Source of the DNA: a virus
Direction: 5' to 3' (one strand)
Virus record (IMG/VR): IMGVR_UViG_3300042402_002641
Location: 216,020 to 280,019 of that record
DNA: 64,000 nucleotides
Made by a program: the position numbers and the translations under genes. Under the pieces are notes generated by a model, which was not told where the DNA came from, made no database searches, and saw nothing but the letters and a program-made list of their open reading frames with translations. Of the stretch, positions 10,804-18,501 are shown in pieces. Positions within the stretch are counted from its first letter, which is position 1, and each line of letters begins with the position of its first letter.

Positions 10804-10805
10804 TC

Positions 10806-11162
10806 ATGTACTATGTATGTATAGAAAATAATCAGATCACAGGCATACAGAGTTATGAACCTGCGGTGCCTAACACAGTGTCTGTGGTTACTATCACAGA
10901 TACTCAACACGCACAGATCATGGCGCAGACACACCGATTCGATGTGGCTTCTAGAACTATAGTTGCTGTAGATCAAGCTATTATTAGTCAAAGAGAACAG
11001 GACAGGTTAAACGGTATAGAACGTGAATTTTTAAATTCAACTGATTGGAAAGTTATGCGCCATATTAGGCAAAAAGCTCTGGGAATTGCTACTAGCCTTA
11101 CTGATGCAGAGTACACAGAATTAGAGCAGCAGCGGCAGACCGCGGCAGCTCGCATAGTTTGA
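10806..11162 (+). CDS. Tail fibre assembly-like protein
   Basis: The ATG at 10806 follows the upstream stop codon by 2 bases and gives 118 residues beginning MYYVCIENNQITG. A longer in-frame start inside the fibre gene is less likely. The C-terminal third has the pattern FLNSTDWKVMRH, then a short linker, SLTDAEY and a Gln/Arg-rich helix. This resembles the small chaperone-like proteins encoded after phage tail fibres (tail fibre assembly/DUF4376-type). Its place directly behind fibre 3 supports that role, but the match is by eye and a specific family is not proven. Confidence 0.55.
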   Translation: MYYVCIENNQITGIQSYEPAVPNTVSVVTITDTQHAQIMAQTHRFDVASRTIVAVDQAIISQREQDRLNGIEREFLNSTDWKVMRHIRQKALGIATSLTDAEYTELEQQRQTAAARIV

Positions 11163-11194
11163 TAAGTAATAATAATGACTAGCGGAGTATATCA

Positions 11195-13003
11195 ATGGCA
11201 TATCAAGTAGATAAATTTAACGGTGCTTTTTTTGTATCCGTAGAAGACGGTACGATCGATACCACCTCGGATCTTAGATTTGTAGGTAAAAACTATGCGG
11301 GATACGGCGAAGTACAAAATGAAAACTTTCTACATCTTTTAGAAAATTTCTCAAACACCACTGCTCCGCCCAAAGTGATCACTGGACAGATTTGGTTCGA
11401 TAGTGCCAATAAAAAGTTAAAATTCTATGATGGTTCAAGATTTAAACTGGCAGGTGGAGCAGAAGTCAGTACTACTGCGCCTAGCGGGCTGAGTACCGGA
11501 GATTTTTGGTGGGATTCTGCAGCCAAACAATTATATGCATGGACAGGCACTGAATTTGCACTCATTGGTCCAGAAGCCAGTCCAGATCTCGGATCGTCAA
11601 TCATTAGTGCTGCCGTAGTTAAAGGCACTATAAGCACCGCGGTAGGACCGCATACTATACTTAAAGTCATAGCTGATGATAAAACTATAGGCATTTTCAG
11701 TAAGACTGCATTCACTTTAGACAATGCACAGAATGCTATAGATGATTTCACGGTTATTAAGAAAGGTTTCACGCTAGCTAAGTCTCAATCCGGAATCAGC
11801 TCCGATGACTACATTCTATGGGGTACTGCAAATAACGCAAATCGTCTAGGCGGGTTTGCCGCAGATCAATATTTAAAATTAGGAGATAACTCATTTACTG
11901 GCGAAGTTAAATTCTTTGATCCAGGTTTAACAGTAGGTGACGGTAATGATTTTAGACTGCGTGTAGAAAACGGTGATGAAGTAATTGTTGAAAATCGTTT
12001 GGGAAATCCTATAACATTTAGAATCACAGTAGTTGATACCACAGATGAACGAGATGTTGCTGTAATAACTAGTACAGGAGTAGTACCCGGTGATGACGCT
12101 GCTTATGCACTAGGCTCCGCCGGATCGCGCTGGAGCAATGTGTATGCTGCTATCCATACCGGAAACTTAATAGGTAACGTTACAGGAAATTCCACCGGAG
12201 TCCATACAGGCAATGTATTAGCCTCAGACAACACGGTGATGATCAATGCCGCAACTAAACAGATTGGATTTGCAGGAGCTAACATAATTGGCACCCTAAC
12301 TGGTTCAGTAACAGGAACAGCTAGTTCAGCCACCAATGCTAGTAAACTAAATGATTTAGATCCTAGTGCAACAGTACCGGGATCTGCTGTTGCTACTATT
12401 GCTGTAAGAAATGCATCTGGAAACATTTTAGCAAATCAATTCGTTGGTACATCGGATAAGTCAGATAGACTGTTTCTCGACGATAGCATAAGTGCTGGAG
12501 TATCGGATCCGGCATGGGACCCTGCAACTACCAGCACAAAATATAGAACTGCAAAAGTAACAGCTACCGCTTACAGCATAGCAGCTAGAGATGCCAGCGG
12601 TAATATTGCAGCTAATATTTTCTCGGGTACTGCAACTGCTGCTAGATATGCAGACTTAGCAGAAAAATATTTGCCCGATACAGAATACCTACCAGGTACA
12701 GTTGTTATGATCGGCGGAGAAAAGGAAATTACTGCAAGTGTATTCGGCAAACGTGCTATAGGAGTTATCAGTGCAAATCCTGCATTTATGATGAATAAAG
12801 ATCTAGAAGGTGGTGTGTATGTTGCTTTGAAAGGTCGAGTACCTGTTATGGTAATTGGACCTATTATAAAAGGTCAAGAGCTAGTTCCAGCAGAAAATGG
12901 CCATGCTGTATATAACGGTGATAATCCGACTAGAGCATTTGCGGTTGCATTAGAATCTAATAACAGTATAGAAGTTAAATTAATAGAGGCATTGGTGCTG
13001 TAA
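11195..13003 (+). CDS. Tail fibre paralogue 4 with distinct C-terminal processing-like domain
   Basis: The protein has 602 residues. The N-terminal ~135 residues match the other fibres (NYAGYGEVQNENFLHLLENF, GQIWFD, GDFWWD, ALIGP). The middle has repeated NLIGNVTG and TGNV elements typical of a beta-helical shaft. The last ~118 residues start with YADLAEKYLPD and include GTVVMIGGEKEI, KRAIGVISANPAF and VALKGRVPVMV. This C-terminal pattern resembles the DLAE-type fibre end domains related to G2-like intramolecular chaperone/autoprocessing modules, but no cleavage residue can be assigned with certainty. It overlaps nothing and is followed 1 base later by the next virion-type gene. Confidence 0.78.
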   Translation: MAYQVDKFNGAFFVSVEDGTIDTTSDLRFVGKNYAGYGEVQNENFLHLLENFSNTTAPPKVITGQIWFDSANKKLKFYDGSRFKLAGGAEVSTTAPSGLSTGDFWWDSAAKQLYAWTGTEFALIGPEASPDLGSSIISAAVVKGTISTAVGPHTILKVIADDKTIGIFSKTAFTLDNAQNAIDDFTVIKKGFTLAKSQSGISSDDYILWGTANNANRLGGFAADQYLKLGDNSFTGEVKFFDPGLTVGDGNDFRLRVENGDEVIVENRLGNPITFRITVVDTTDERDVAVITSTGVVPGDDAAYALGSAGSRWSNVYAAIHTGNLIGNVTGNSTGVHTGNVLASDNTVMINAATKQIGFAGANIIGTLTGSVTGTASSATNASKLNDLDPSATVPGSAVATIAVRNASGNILANQFVGTSDKSDRLFLDDSISAGVSDPAWDPATTSTKYRTAKVTATAYSIAARDASGNIAANIFSGTATAARYADLAEKYLPDTEYLPGTVVMIGGEKEITASVFGKRAIGVISANPAFMMNKDLEGGVYVALKGRVPVMVIGPIIKGQELVPAENGHAVYNGDNPTRAFAVALESNNSIEVKLIEALVL

Positions 13004-13004
13004 T

Positions 13005-13901
13005 ATGTCTTTGAACTCAGATATCACAGCCGCTGGATTTGTAACAATACAGAACAAAGCTGAGGGATTGTTAGGTACCGGTGCCGCCACTAGAGGATAC
13101 AATCAAACAGTATTATCGTCGGATGTGTTTTCTGGAAATCAAATTACTAGAGCACAGTGGGATCTATTAAAAACTGACATTGTTAACATATTGTATCATC
13201 AAAATGGAGAGCTGCCAAATATTGTATCTGTTAATGCCGGCGATGTAATTGGATTCGGTGCCAGTCATCCGAATACCAACTATGATACTCTGTTAACAAC
13301 AGCAGATCAAAATAGATTTCAGATAGCAGCTACTCAGTCTGCGGTTAGTTCTAAAGGTTCAGCAACCTACACCAGTGCTTGGAGTTCATCTGTAGAATTT
13401 ACACTAACTGTAACATTTGCGTCTGCAGACCAGGGACGATATTTTTTTAACAGCGGCGGAAAAGTTAGAATTAACACAACTATTACCGGCGGCACAAACA
13501 CTGCTCAGTATAACGCCTGGCTTAATGTTTTAAATGCAGTAGGAATCCGATCATTTGGCGCAGACACCGACCCATTAGTGAACTATTATACTCTTACTAG
13601 TTCTTTCCAAATATATTATCAAAATTCTCTTTCAACACCATATTCTGCTAATAATTATCGATTAGAAGCCAAAACTGATGTGGCTAACAATTCTACAGGC
13701 ACGGCAACTATTTTAACTTTAAGAGTAACGTTAACTGATGCATATGTTGACCCAGGACCAGCAGTTCCGCCAGGAGACTCGGTCGACGGAACGCTGACTA
13801 TATCAGTAGAAGAATTAAAAGCGTCAGGCTCACTTATACCGTCAGGAACTTTTACAATTGTTAGCCCTTCATACTCGCTCTCTGTGATCAGTGGCAGTTA
13901 A
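13005..13901 (+). CDS. Virion/fibre protein, paralogue A of a tandem pair
   Basis: This 298-residue protein is related along its length to the next gene. Shared marks are an N-terminal NKxxGxLGTG motif, a Tyr-x-Thr-Leu element near residue 90, RYFFNSGG near residue 145, and a C-terminal DPG...PPGDSVDGT segment before a short beta tail. It has no signal peptide and no catalytic motif. Position at the end of the fibre cluster and beta-rich composition suggest a tail fibre tip or other virion surface protein. It starts 1 base after the preceding stop. Confidence 0.65.
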   Translation: MSLNSDITAAGFVTIQNKAEGLLGTGAATRGYNQTVLSSDVFSGNQITRAQWDLLKTDIVNILYHQNGELPNIVSVNAGDVIGFGASHPNTNYDTLLTTADQNRFQIAATQSAVSSKGSATYTSAWSSSVEFTLTVTFASADQGRYFFNSGGKVRINTTITGGTNTAQYNAWLNVLNAVGIRSFGADTDPLVNYYTLTSSFQIYYQNSLSTPYSANNYRLEAKTDVANNSTGTATILTLRVTLTDAYVDPGPAVPPGDSVDGTLTISVEELKASGSLIPSGTFTIVSPSYSLSVISGS

Positions 13902-13904
13902 TCG

Positions 13905-13912
13905 ATTAAATA
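13905..13912 (+). promoter_or_regulatory. Late-promoter-like element, ATTAAATA
   Basis: ATTAAATATAAG lies in the 35-base gap between the two paralogous virion genes. It shares TAAATA with the other late elements in this window and would start transcription near 13918, leaving a ~19-base leader. It is weaker than the GATAAATA copies and could be chance in AT-rich DNA. Confidence 0.3.
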
Positions 13913-13936
13913 TAAGACTTAATCAAAGACAAACGC

Positions 13937-14881
13937 ATGCCAGTAAATGACATTATCACCCAAGCAGAATACAACAATATCAGAAACAAAGTACTCGGAG
14001 TGCTCGGCACAGGATCGGGGAATTCTGGCTATGGACAACCCTTTGTCAGCACCGCGGTAGCAGAAGGAAATTCTATTACCATTAATGAGTATGCTAATCT
14101 AAGATACGATATTTTCAGTGCTTATGTACATCAGGTAGGATCTAATCCTTCTACAGTTACCGTAGTAGAAGGTAACACGGTAAGATTTAGTGCTATAGAT
14201 GCGCCAGTTACTACATACGATACACTAGCTAATACACTCATATCAAATAGATTTAATGTAGGAGCTGGACAATCAGCTATAAACATTCCCACCGCACCTT
14301 CAAGTACTACCTGGCCTGGAATATATGGTGCAGATTGGTCTAGCCTTATACAGTGTACAGTGACTGCTACATGGCCTGATAGTAATCAAGCTAGATATTT
14401 TTGGAACAGTGGTGGTCAGATTCGATTTACAGCATCTCGTACCGGCACTACTCCTACTACTCAGAACACACAATGGACGTCTATTCTCAGCACTGCTGGT
14501 ACACAGACCTATGGCGGTAATAATCCTGGCACTGGTACTAGTCCCAATGATGGCCAAAACTGGTACAGATGCACCAACACTCGACAGTTGTGGTACAGTC
14601 AAAGCGGATCTAGTCCTTACGGATCTAATACCTATAAAATATATGCTAGAACTTTAGATGCAAGCAATAACTCTACAGGCACCGCTCGCCAAGGTGAATG
14701 GCACATAGAGTTTGTTGATAACTATACAGATCCAGGTGGCCCTGCTCCAGGAGATTCAGTAGACGGAACATTCACAGTATCAGTTAGTTTACAATATGCT
14801 ACAGGTATTTTGGTACCGCCAAGTCAGGGTAGTTTTACAGTAACATTGCCTACAGTTACTATTTCAGCTATAACACCTTAA
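13937..14881 (+). CDS. Virion/fibre protein, paralogue B of a tandem pair
   Basis: The 314-residue product is a diverged duplicate of the preceding gene: NKVLGVLGTGSGNSGYGQP at the N-terminus, TTYDTLAN near residue 95, RYFWNSGGQIRF near 155, and DPGGPAPGDSVDGTF near the end. Paralogue B has extra Gly/Ser/Asn-rich loops around residues 175-215. No enzyme motif is present. Two adjacent diverged copies suggest alternative or heteromeric surface proteins; that is inference. It has its own possible late promoter upstream. Confidence 0.65.
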   Translation: MPVNDIITQAEYNNIRNKVLGVLGTGSGNSGYGQPFVSTAVAEGNSITINEYANLRYDIFSAYVHQVGSNPSTVTVVEGNTVRFSAIDAPVTTYDTLANTLISNRFNVGAGQSAINIPTAPSSTTWPGIYGADWSSLIQCTVTATWPDSNQARYFWNSGGQIRFTASRTGTTPTTQNTQWTSILSTAGTQTYGGNNPGTGTSPNDGQNWYRCTNTRQLWYSQSGSSPYGSNTYKIYARTLDASNNSTGTARQGEWHIEFVDNYTDPGGPAPGDSVDGTFTVSVSLQYATGILVPPSQGSFTVTLPTVTISAITP

Positions 14882-14882
14882 T

Positions 14883-14935
14883 TTTTCCTTGAATCTCTAA
14901 GCCGCTAAATAAAGTGCGCAGATAATCAAGGAAAA
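14883..14935 (+). promoter_or_regulatory. 10-bp inverted repeat that can hide a ribosome-binding site
   Basis: TTTTCCTTGA at 14883-14892 is a perfect complement of TCAAGGAAAA at 14926-14935. The right arm contains the AAGGA Shine-Dalgarno for the gene at 14939 (6-base spacing). The 33-base loop holds a late-promoter-like GCTAAATA. Read-through mRNA could fold and block translation, while mRNA started in the loop would lack the left arm. Confidence 0.55.
14904..14911 (+). promoter_or_regulatory. Late-promoter-like element, GCTAAATA, inside a hairpin loop
   Basis: GCTAAATAAAG lies between the arms of the inverted repeat. By T4 geometry it would start transcription near 14917, giving a ~22-base leader that keeps the AAGGA ribosome-binding site but loses the left arm of the repeat. 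Confidence 0.4.
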
Positions 14936-14938
14936 TAC

Positions 14939-15289
14939 ATGAAGGATCAACTCAAAAAAGCTTTGGAGTTTGCTAATTACAGGCAGACGTTTTCAATTCA
15001 ACGTAAGATTCTAAAAGAAAAAATCGCAGCCAAGTTAACACTAGGTTATAATGGTGGACTATTTCAAATTGACAGAACGCTTCTGACTTTTATAGAAATG
15101 TTGCTAGTCAAAGGAAGAAGCAGCGGAGTTGTATTATTAGATACAAACGAAACCCCTATAATGATCGAGGATTTAGTTGCGTTTCGAGATGAATGCTTTG
15201 ATAGGTATTTCGAAGCCACTAGTGAGTATTTTGAACAAGACCAAAATCTCAAAAAAAGTAGATCAGTAGAAAAATTGCTAGAACAATGA
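14939..15289 (+). CDS. Conserved small helical protein, virion-region hypothetical
   Basis: This 116-residue, mostly helical charged protein begins MKDQLKKALEFANYRQTFSIQ. It contains a short hydrophobic segment around residues 45-70 (LLTFIEMLLVKG) and an acidic C-terminal helix. There is a strong AAGGA ribosome-binding site inside an inverted repeat. I do not recognise a function. Its stop overlaps the ATG of the first glycosyltransferase-like gene, so it may be the first gene of the downstream operon as well as the last of the structural cluster. Confidence 0.6.
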   Translation: MKDQLKKALEFANYRQTFSIQRKILKEKIAAKLTLGYNGGLFQIDRTLLTFIEMLLVKGRSSGVVLLDTNETPIMIEDLVAFRDECFDRYFEATSEYFEQDQNLKKSRSVEKLLEQ

Positions 15290-16146
15290 ACAAAGGTATA
15301 TTGATCTACGCTCATAATAATCGCACTGTGGACTATGCATTAATGGCGATTATTTCTGGAGGATTAGCTAAAAAATATCTTGGACAGCCTGCGTCGTTGG
15401 TTACTGACCAAGCCACGTTAGATTGGATGATAGAATCTAAGATATACACTCGTGCTCAAACAATTTTTGAAAATATTTTTATAGTTTCTAGACCCGAGTC
15501 AACTAATTCTAGAGGGTTGTATGATGGCACAGAACGCAGTACAGTTCAATTTATGAACGGTAACAGAAATTCCGCCTACGACATTACTCCATATCAACGA
15601 ACACTTTTGATTGACGCAGACTTTCTGATATTTTCCAATAGACTGGCAGAATATTGGGACATAGATGATGATTTTATGATTGGCGAATCTATTAATGATA
15701 TCTATGACAATCAACGACTAGGATATCATGATAACTATGTTTCGGACGTAGGTATTAAATTGTATTGGGCTACTACTGTGATGTTCACAAAAAATGATAA
15801 TTCAAAAATGTTTTTTGATCTTGTGCGCCATGTTAAGGATAACTATCAATACTATGCCGACACATACAGATTTGATTCAAAACAATACAGAAATGATATT
15901 GCATTTAGCGTGGCCAAACACGTATTAGCAGGATTTGAACAGTCACCATTGGGATGTTTACCGCCTGTGTTAACATCATTAGACAGAGATATACTACACT
16001 CTGTAGATGCCGATAAATTAACGTTTCTGATATCCCCGAAATTAGATGAGAATTATTGTGCGGCTTCGATACAGAATATTGACATTCATATAATGAATAA
16101 ACAGAGTATAGTAAGACATAGCGATAAATTACTGGAGCTGATATGA
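15286..16146 (+). CDS. GT-A-type glycosyltransferase-like protein 1
   Basis: The 286-residue protein starts with MNKGILIYAHNNRTVDYALMA and carries a D110-A-D112 motif (RTLLIDADFLIFS) in the position expected for the metal- and nucleotide-sugar-binding DxD of GT-A glycosyltransferases. A tyrosine- and aspartate-rich region follows (residues 120-200). It has no signal peptide, so it would act in the cytoplasm, probably on a nucleotide-sugar donor. The acceptor is unknown. Its ATG overlaps the upstream stop and its own stop overlaps the next ATG, so translation is coupled with the second glycosyltransferase. Activity has not been shown by anything in the sequence beyond the motif. Confidence 0.6.
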   Translation: MNKGILIYAHNNRTVDYALMAIISGGLAKKYLGQPASLVTDQATLDWMIESKIYTRAQTIFENIFIVSRPESTNSRGLYDGTERSTVQFMNGNRNSAYDITPYQRTLLIDADFLIFSNRLAEYWDIDDDFMIGESINDIYDNQRLGYHDNYVSDVGIKLYWATTVMFTKNDNSKMFFDLVRHVKDNYQYYADTYRFDSKQYRNDIAFSVAKHVLAGFEQSPLGCLPPVLTSLDRDILHSVDADKLTFLISPKLDENYCAASIQNIDIHIMNKQSIVRHSDKLLELI

Positions 16147-16982
16147 AATTCGGATATCTGTTAATAGTAGCAGAGAATGAATTTGTGGACTATCTACAGT
16201 TAGCCTATGCCTTGGCTATCAGTATTAAAAATACACAAAAACCTGGGTTTGATCAAGTGGCACTAGTGATCAATGACAAGCAAAAACTTAAAGATTTAAA
16301 CAGCAGTTGGGTCTTTGATCATGTTATAGAATGGAATCAAGAAACATTCTGGGATGGTCGTAGCTGGATGGATCAGTTGACACCTTTTGACCACACAGTA
16401 TGCTTAGATGTTGACATGCTGTTTATGCGTGACTACAGTCATTGGGTCGAATACTTTATTGAAAACAGCGAATTATATGTTGCTAACAAAAGCTACACCT
16501 ATCGAGGAGAGATAGCTGTTGATCATCATTATCGAAAGACATTTATAAAAAACGATCTCCCTAATCTTTACAGCATGTATACCTTTTTTAAAAAAGATAG
16601 CGAAGCGGTTAAAGAATTTTTTGATCTAGGAAGATATATTATAAAAAATCCTATAGAATTTTCAAATATTTTTTTATCGGATCATAAACCTCGAGTTGTA
16701 GGTACAGATGAATCCTTTGCCTTGGCAGCTAAAATATTAGATATTACCGATGATATTGCATATCCTTTAGAGTTTCCCCGAGTTGTACATATGAAACCTA
16801 TGATACAGAATTGGCCATGGCCTGCTGATTGCTGGAGTGATCATGTAGGATTTTATCTAAATCAAAAAGGAAAACTAAAGATAGGAAATTATCAACAACA
16901 TGATATTGTTCATTATGTGGAAAAAGATAAAATTAACAAGGAAATGATCAATATTCTCGAGGAAGTTTTATGGAAGAAATAA
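16143..16982 (+). CDS. GT-A-type glycosyltransferase-like protein 2
   Basis: This protein has 279 residues. The N-terminus (MKFGYLLIVAENEFVDYLQLAYALA) has the arrangement seen in GT8-like and related nucleotide-sugar transferases. D89-V-D91 in VCLDVDMLFMRDY is a clear DxD. Later marks are GTDESFALAAKILD near residue 195 and VVHMKP near residue 220. It is similar in layout to protein 1 but too diverged to call a recent duplicate. Four-base overlap with the upstream gene and 13-base overlap with the next gene place it in the same operon. The substrate is unknown; virion or host surface glycan is an inference. Confidence 0.62.
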   Translation: MKFGYLLIVAENEFVDYLQLAYALAISIKNTQKPGFDQVALVINDKQKLKDLNSSWVFDHVIEWNQETFWDGRSWMDQLTPFDHTVCLDVDMLFMRDYSHWVEYFIENSELYVANKSYTYRGEIAVDHHYRKTFIKNDLPNLYSMYTFFKKDSEAVKEFFDLGRYIIKNPIEFSNIFLSDHKPRVVGTDESFALAAKILDITDDIAYPLEFPRVVHMKPMIQNWPWPADCWSDHVGFYLNQKGKLKIGNYQQHDIVHYVEKDKINKEMINILEEVLWKK

Positions 16983-17587
16983 TTGATTTTGATAATTGGC
17001 TTGCAAATTTCAAATTACCTCCTGTAAAATTTGTTGCGGTTTTTAATCCCGACACCGGCGCAGTAGTTAGTGTAGGACCTAGTCATGCCTTTAAAGATCA
17101 AAAACACAAAATATCTATAGATAAAGAATTGGCAGAATCTATAATTAATGCAGAAATTAAAATTAACAACTGCATAGTTGATATAAATTCAAATACTTTA
17201 GAAGTAGCAGAAATAAAAAATACCTATAAGATAGACGATGTGCTGCATAGAATTATTTCTAAGAAAGATTCTGAAATAAAAAACCCAGATATCTATATTA
17301 AATATGATTCAAAACTTAATACTTTTAAAATAGAAATGTCTTCAGAATTTGGGGGAACACGTAAGGCTAGGGCTGGGATAAAGAAAAGAAATATTGTATG
17401 GGATGGTGACACTGAAATGCAATTTTTTATTACAGAATACAACGACCCAAACTTGCTTTTTGAAACAGTAAGTGTTACAATTAACGATCTTACTGGAAAC
17501 CATAAATTGATTACAGGTTTTAACTATCCTAAATTTAGTGTGTACACTAGACGCTTGTTTAAAAACTATATGATAGAATATAAATGA
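16970..17587 (+). CDS. Unknown operon protein between glycosyltransferase genes
   Basis: This 205-residue protein is Lys/Ile/Asn-rich and beta/alpha mixed, with no signal peptide, membrane segment or metal motif. It begins MEEIIDFDNWLANF and holds VAVFNPDTGAVVSVGP near residue 25, a segment that looks like a small beta-sheet. I do not recognise it. Overlaps of 13 bases upstream and 4 bases downstream bind it tightly to the glycosyltransferase operon, so it probably works with those enzymes, for example as a structural or acceptor protein. That is inference only. Confidence 0.6.
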   Translation: MEEIIDFDNWLANFKLPPVKFVAVFNPDTGAVVSVGPSHAFKDQKHKISIDKELAESIINAEIKINNCIVDINSNTLEVAEIKNTYKIDDVLHRIISKKDSEIKNPDIYIKYDSKLNTFKIEMSSEFGGTRKARAGIKKRNIVWDGDTEMQFFITEYNDPNLLFETVSVTINDLTGNHKLITGFNYPKFSVYTRRLFKNYMIEYK

Positions 17588-18501
17588 AAATTATTGAATT
17601 TGATGTTGTATTTTTAAGCTACGATGAACCTAATGCAGATCTACATTATGCAGATTTATGCAACAAAGTTCCTTGGGCTAAACGTGTACACGGTGTCAAG
17701 GGATCTGATCATGCTCATAAAGCCGCAGCAGAAGCTAGCGAAACAGATTGGTTTATCACTGTTGATGCTGACAACATTGTAGATCCTAAGTTTTTTAATA
17801 TTGACCTAGATATGAGTGATCCTAAGATTCAAGTCTACGGATGGTGCGGTCGAAATGTTATCAACGGCCTTCGATACGGCAATGGCGGTCTAAAAATTTG
17901 GAAAAAAGACTTTGTGCTTAATATGAAAACGCATGAAAACTCAGACAGCGATCGTGGACAGGTAGATTTCTGTTGGGAAGATGGATATCGAAATTTTCCT
18001 TTGAGTTTTAGCGATAGTGTTATTACTGGAAGTCCTTTTCAGGCCTGGAGAGCAGGGTTCCGTGAAGGTGTTAAAATGACCTTACTCGACGGAGTTAGGG
18101 TTCCAGCCCAAGAAATACAACAGAGAATATGGTGGCATAATATTCATAGGTTACGTATGTGGTCCACAGTTGGTAGCCATGAAGAAAACGGAATCTTTGC
18201 AGTTTATGGTGCAAGATTGGGAACCTGGATGGCTAATTGCACCAACTGGAATTATGTTGACGTTAGAGATTTTGAAATACTTAGAGGTATATGGAATCAA
18301 TACGGAAGACCATATGAAGAAGTTAATGGCGAAGGTCTCGTAGACGCAATAAAAGATCTTGGAGACAAAATAAAAATTAATTTAGGATTAGATTGGCCTT
18401 GGTTAGATGAAAGTCAAAGTAAGTATACTTTAGATCTCTACAATGAAACTATGAATTTAAACGATACATATTTTAAAATGCCGGTACCTGCCAATGTATG
18501 A
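17584..18501 (+). CDS. Glycosyltransferase-like protein 3 (DAD motif)
   Basis: The 305-residue product has a GT-A-like start (FDVVFLSYDEPNAD), a conserved RVHGVKG segment near residue 34, and D61-A-D63 in FITVDADNIVD, the DxD position. Downstream NGLRYGNGGLKIW and a region with FQAWRAGFREG resemble acceptor-side loops shared with the next gene, which carries the same domain. It lacks a signal peptide. A nucleotide-sugar transferase function is likely but unproven. Overlap of 4 bases upstream and 8 bases downstream shows translational coupling. Confidence 0.62.
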   Translation: MKIIEFDVVFLSYDEPNADLHYADLCNKVPWAKRVHGVKGSDHAHKAAAEASETDWFITVDADNIVDPKFFNIDLDMSDPKIQVYGWCGRNVINGLRYGNGGLKIWKKDFVLNMKTHENSDSDRGQVDFCWEDGYRNFPLSFSDSVITGSPFQAWRAGFREGVKMTLLDGVRVPAQEIQQRIWWHNIHRLRMWSTVGSHEENGIFAVYGARLGTWMANCTNWNYVDVRDFEILRGIWNQYGRPYEEVNGEGLVDAIKDLGDKIKINLGLDWPWLDESQSKYTLDLYNETMNLNDTYFKMPVPANV

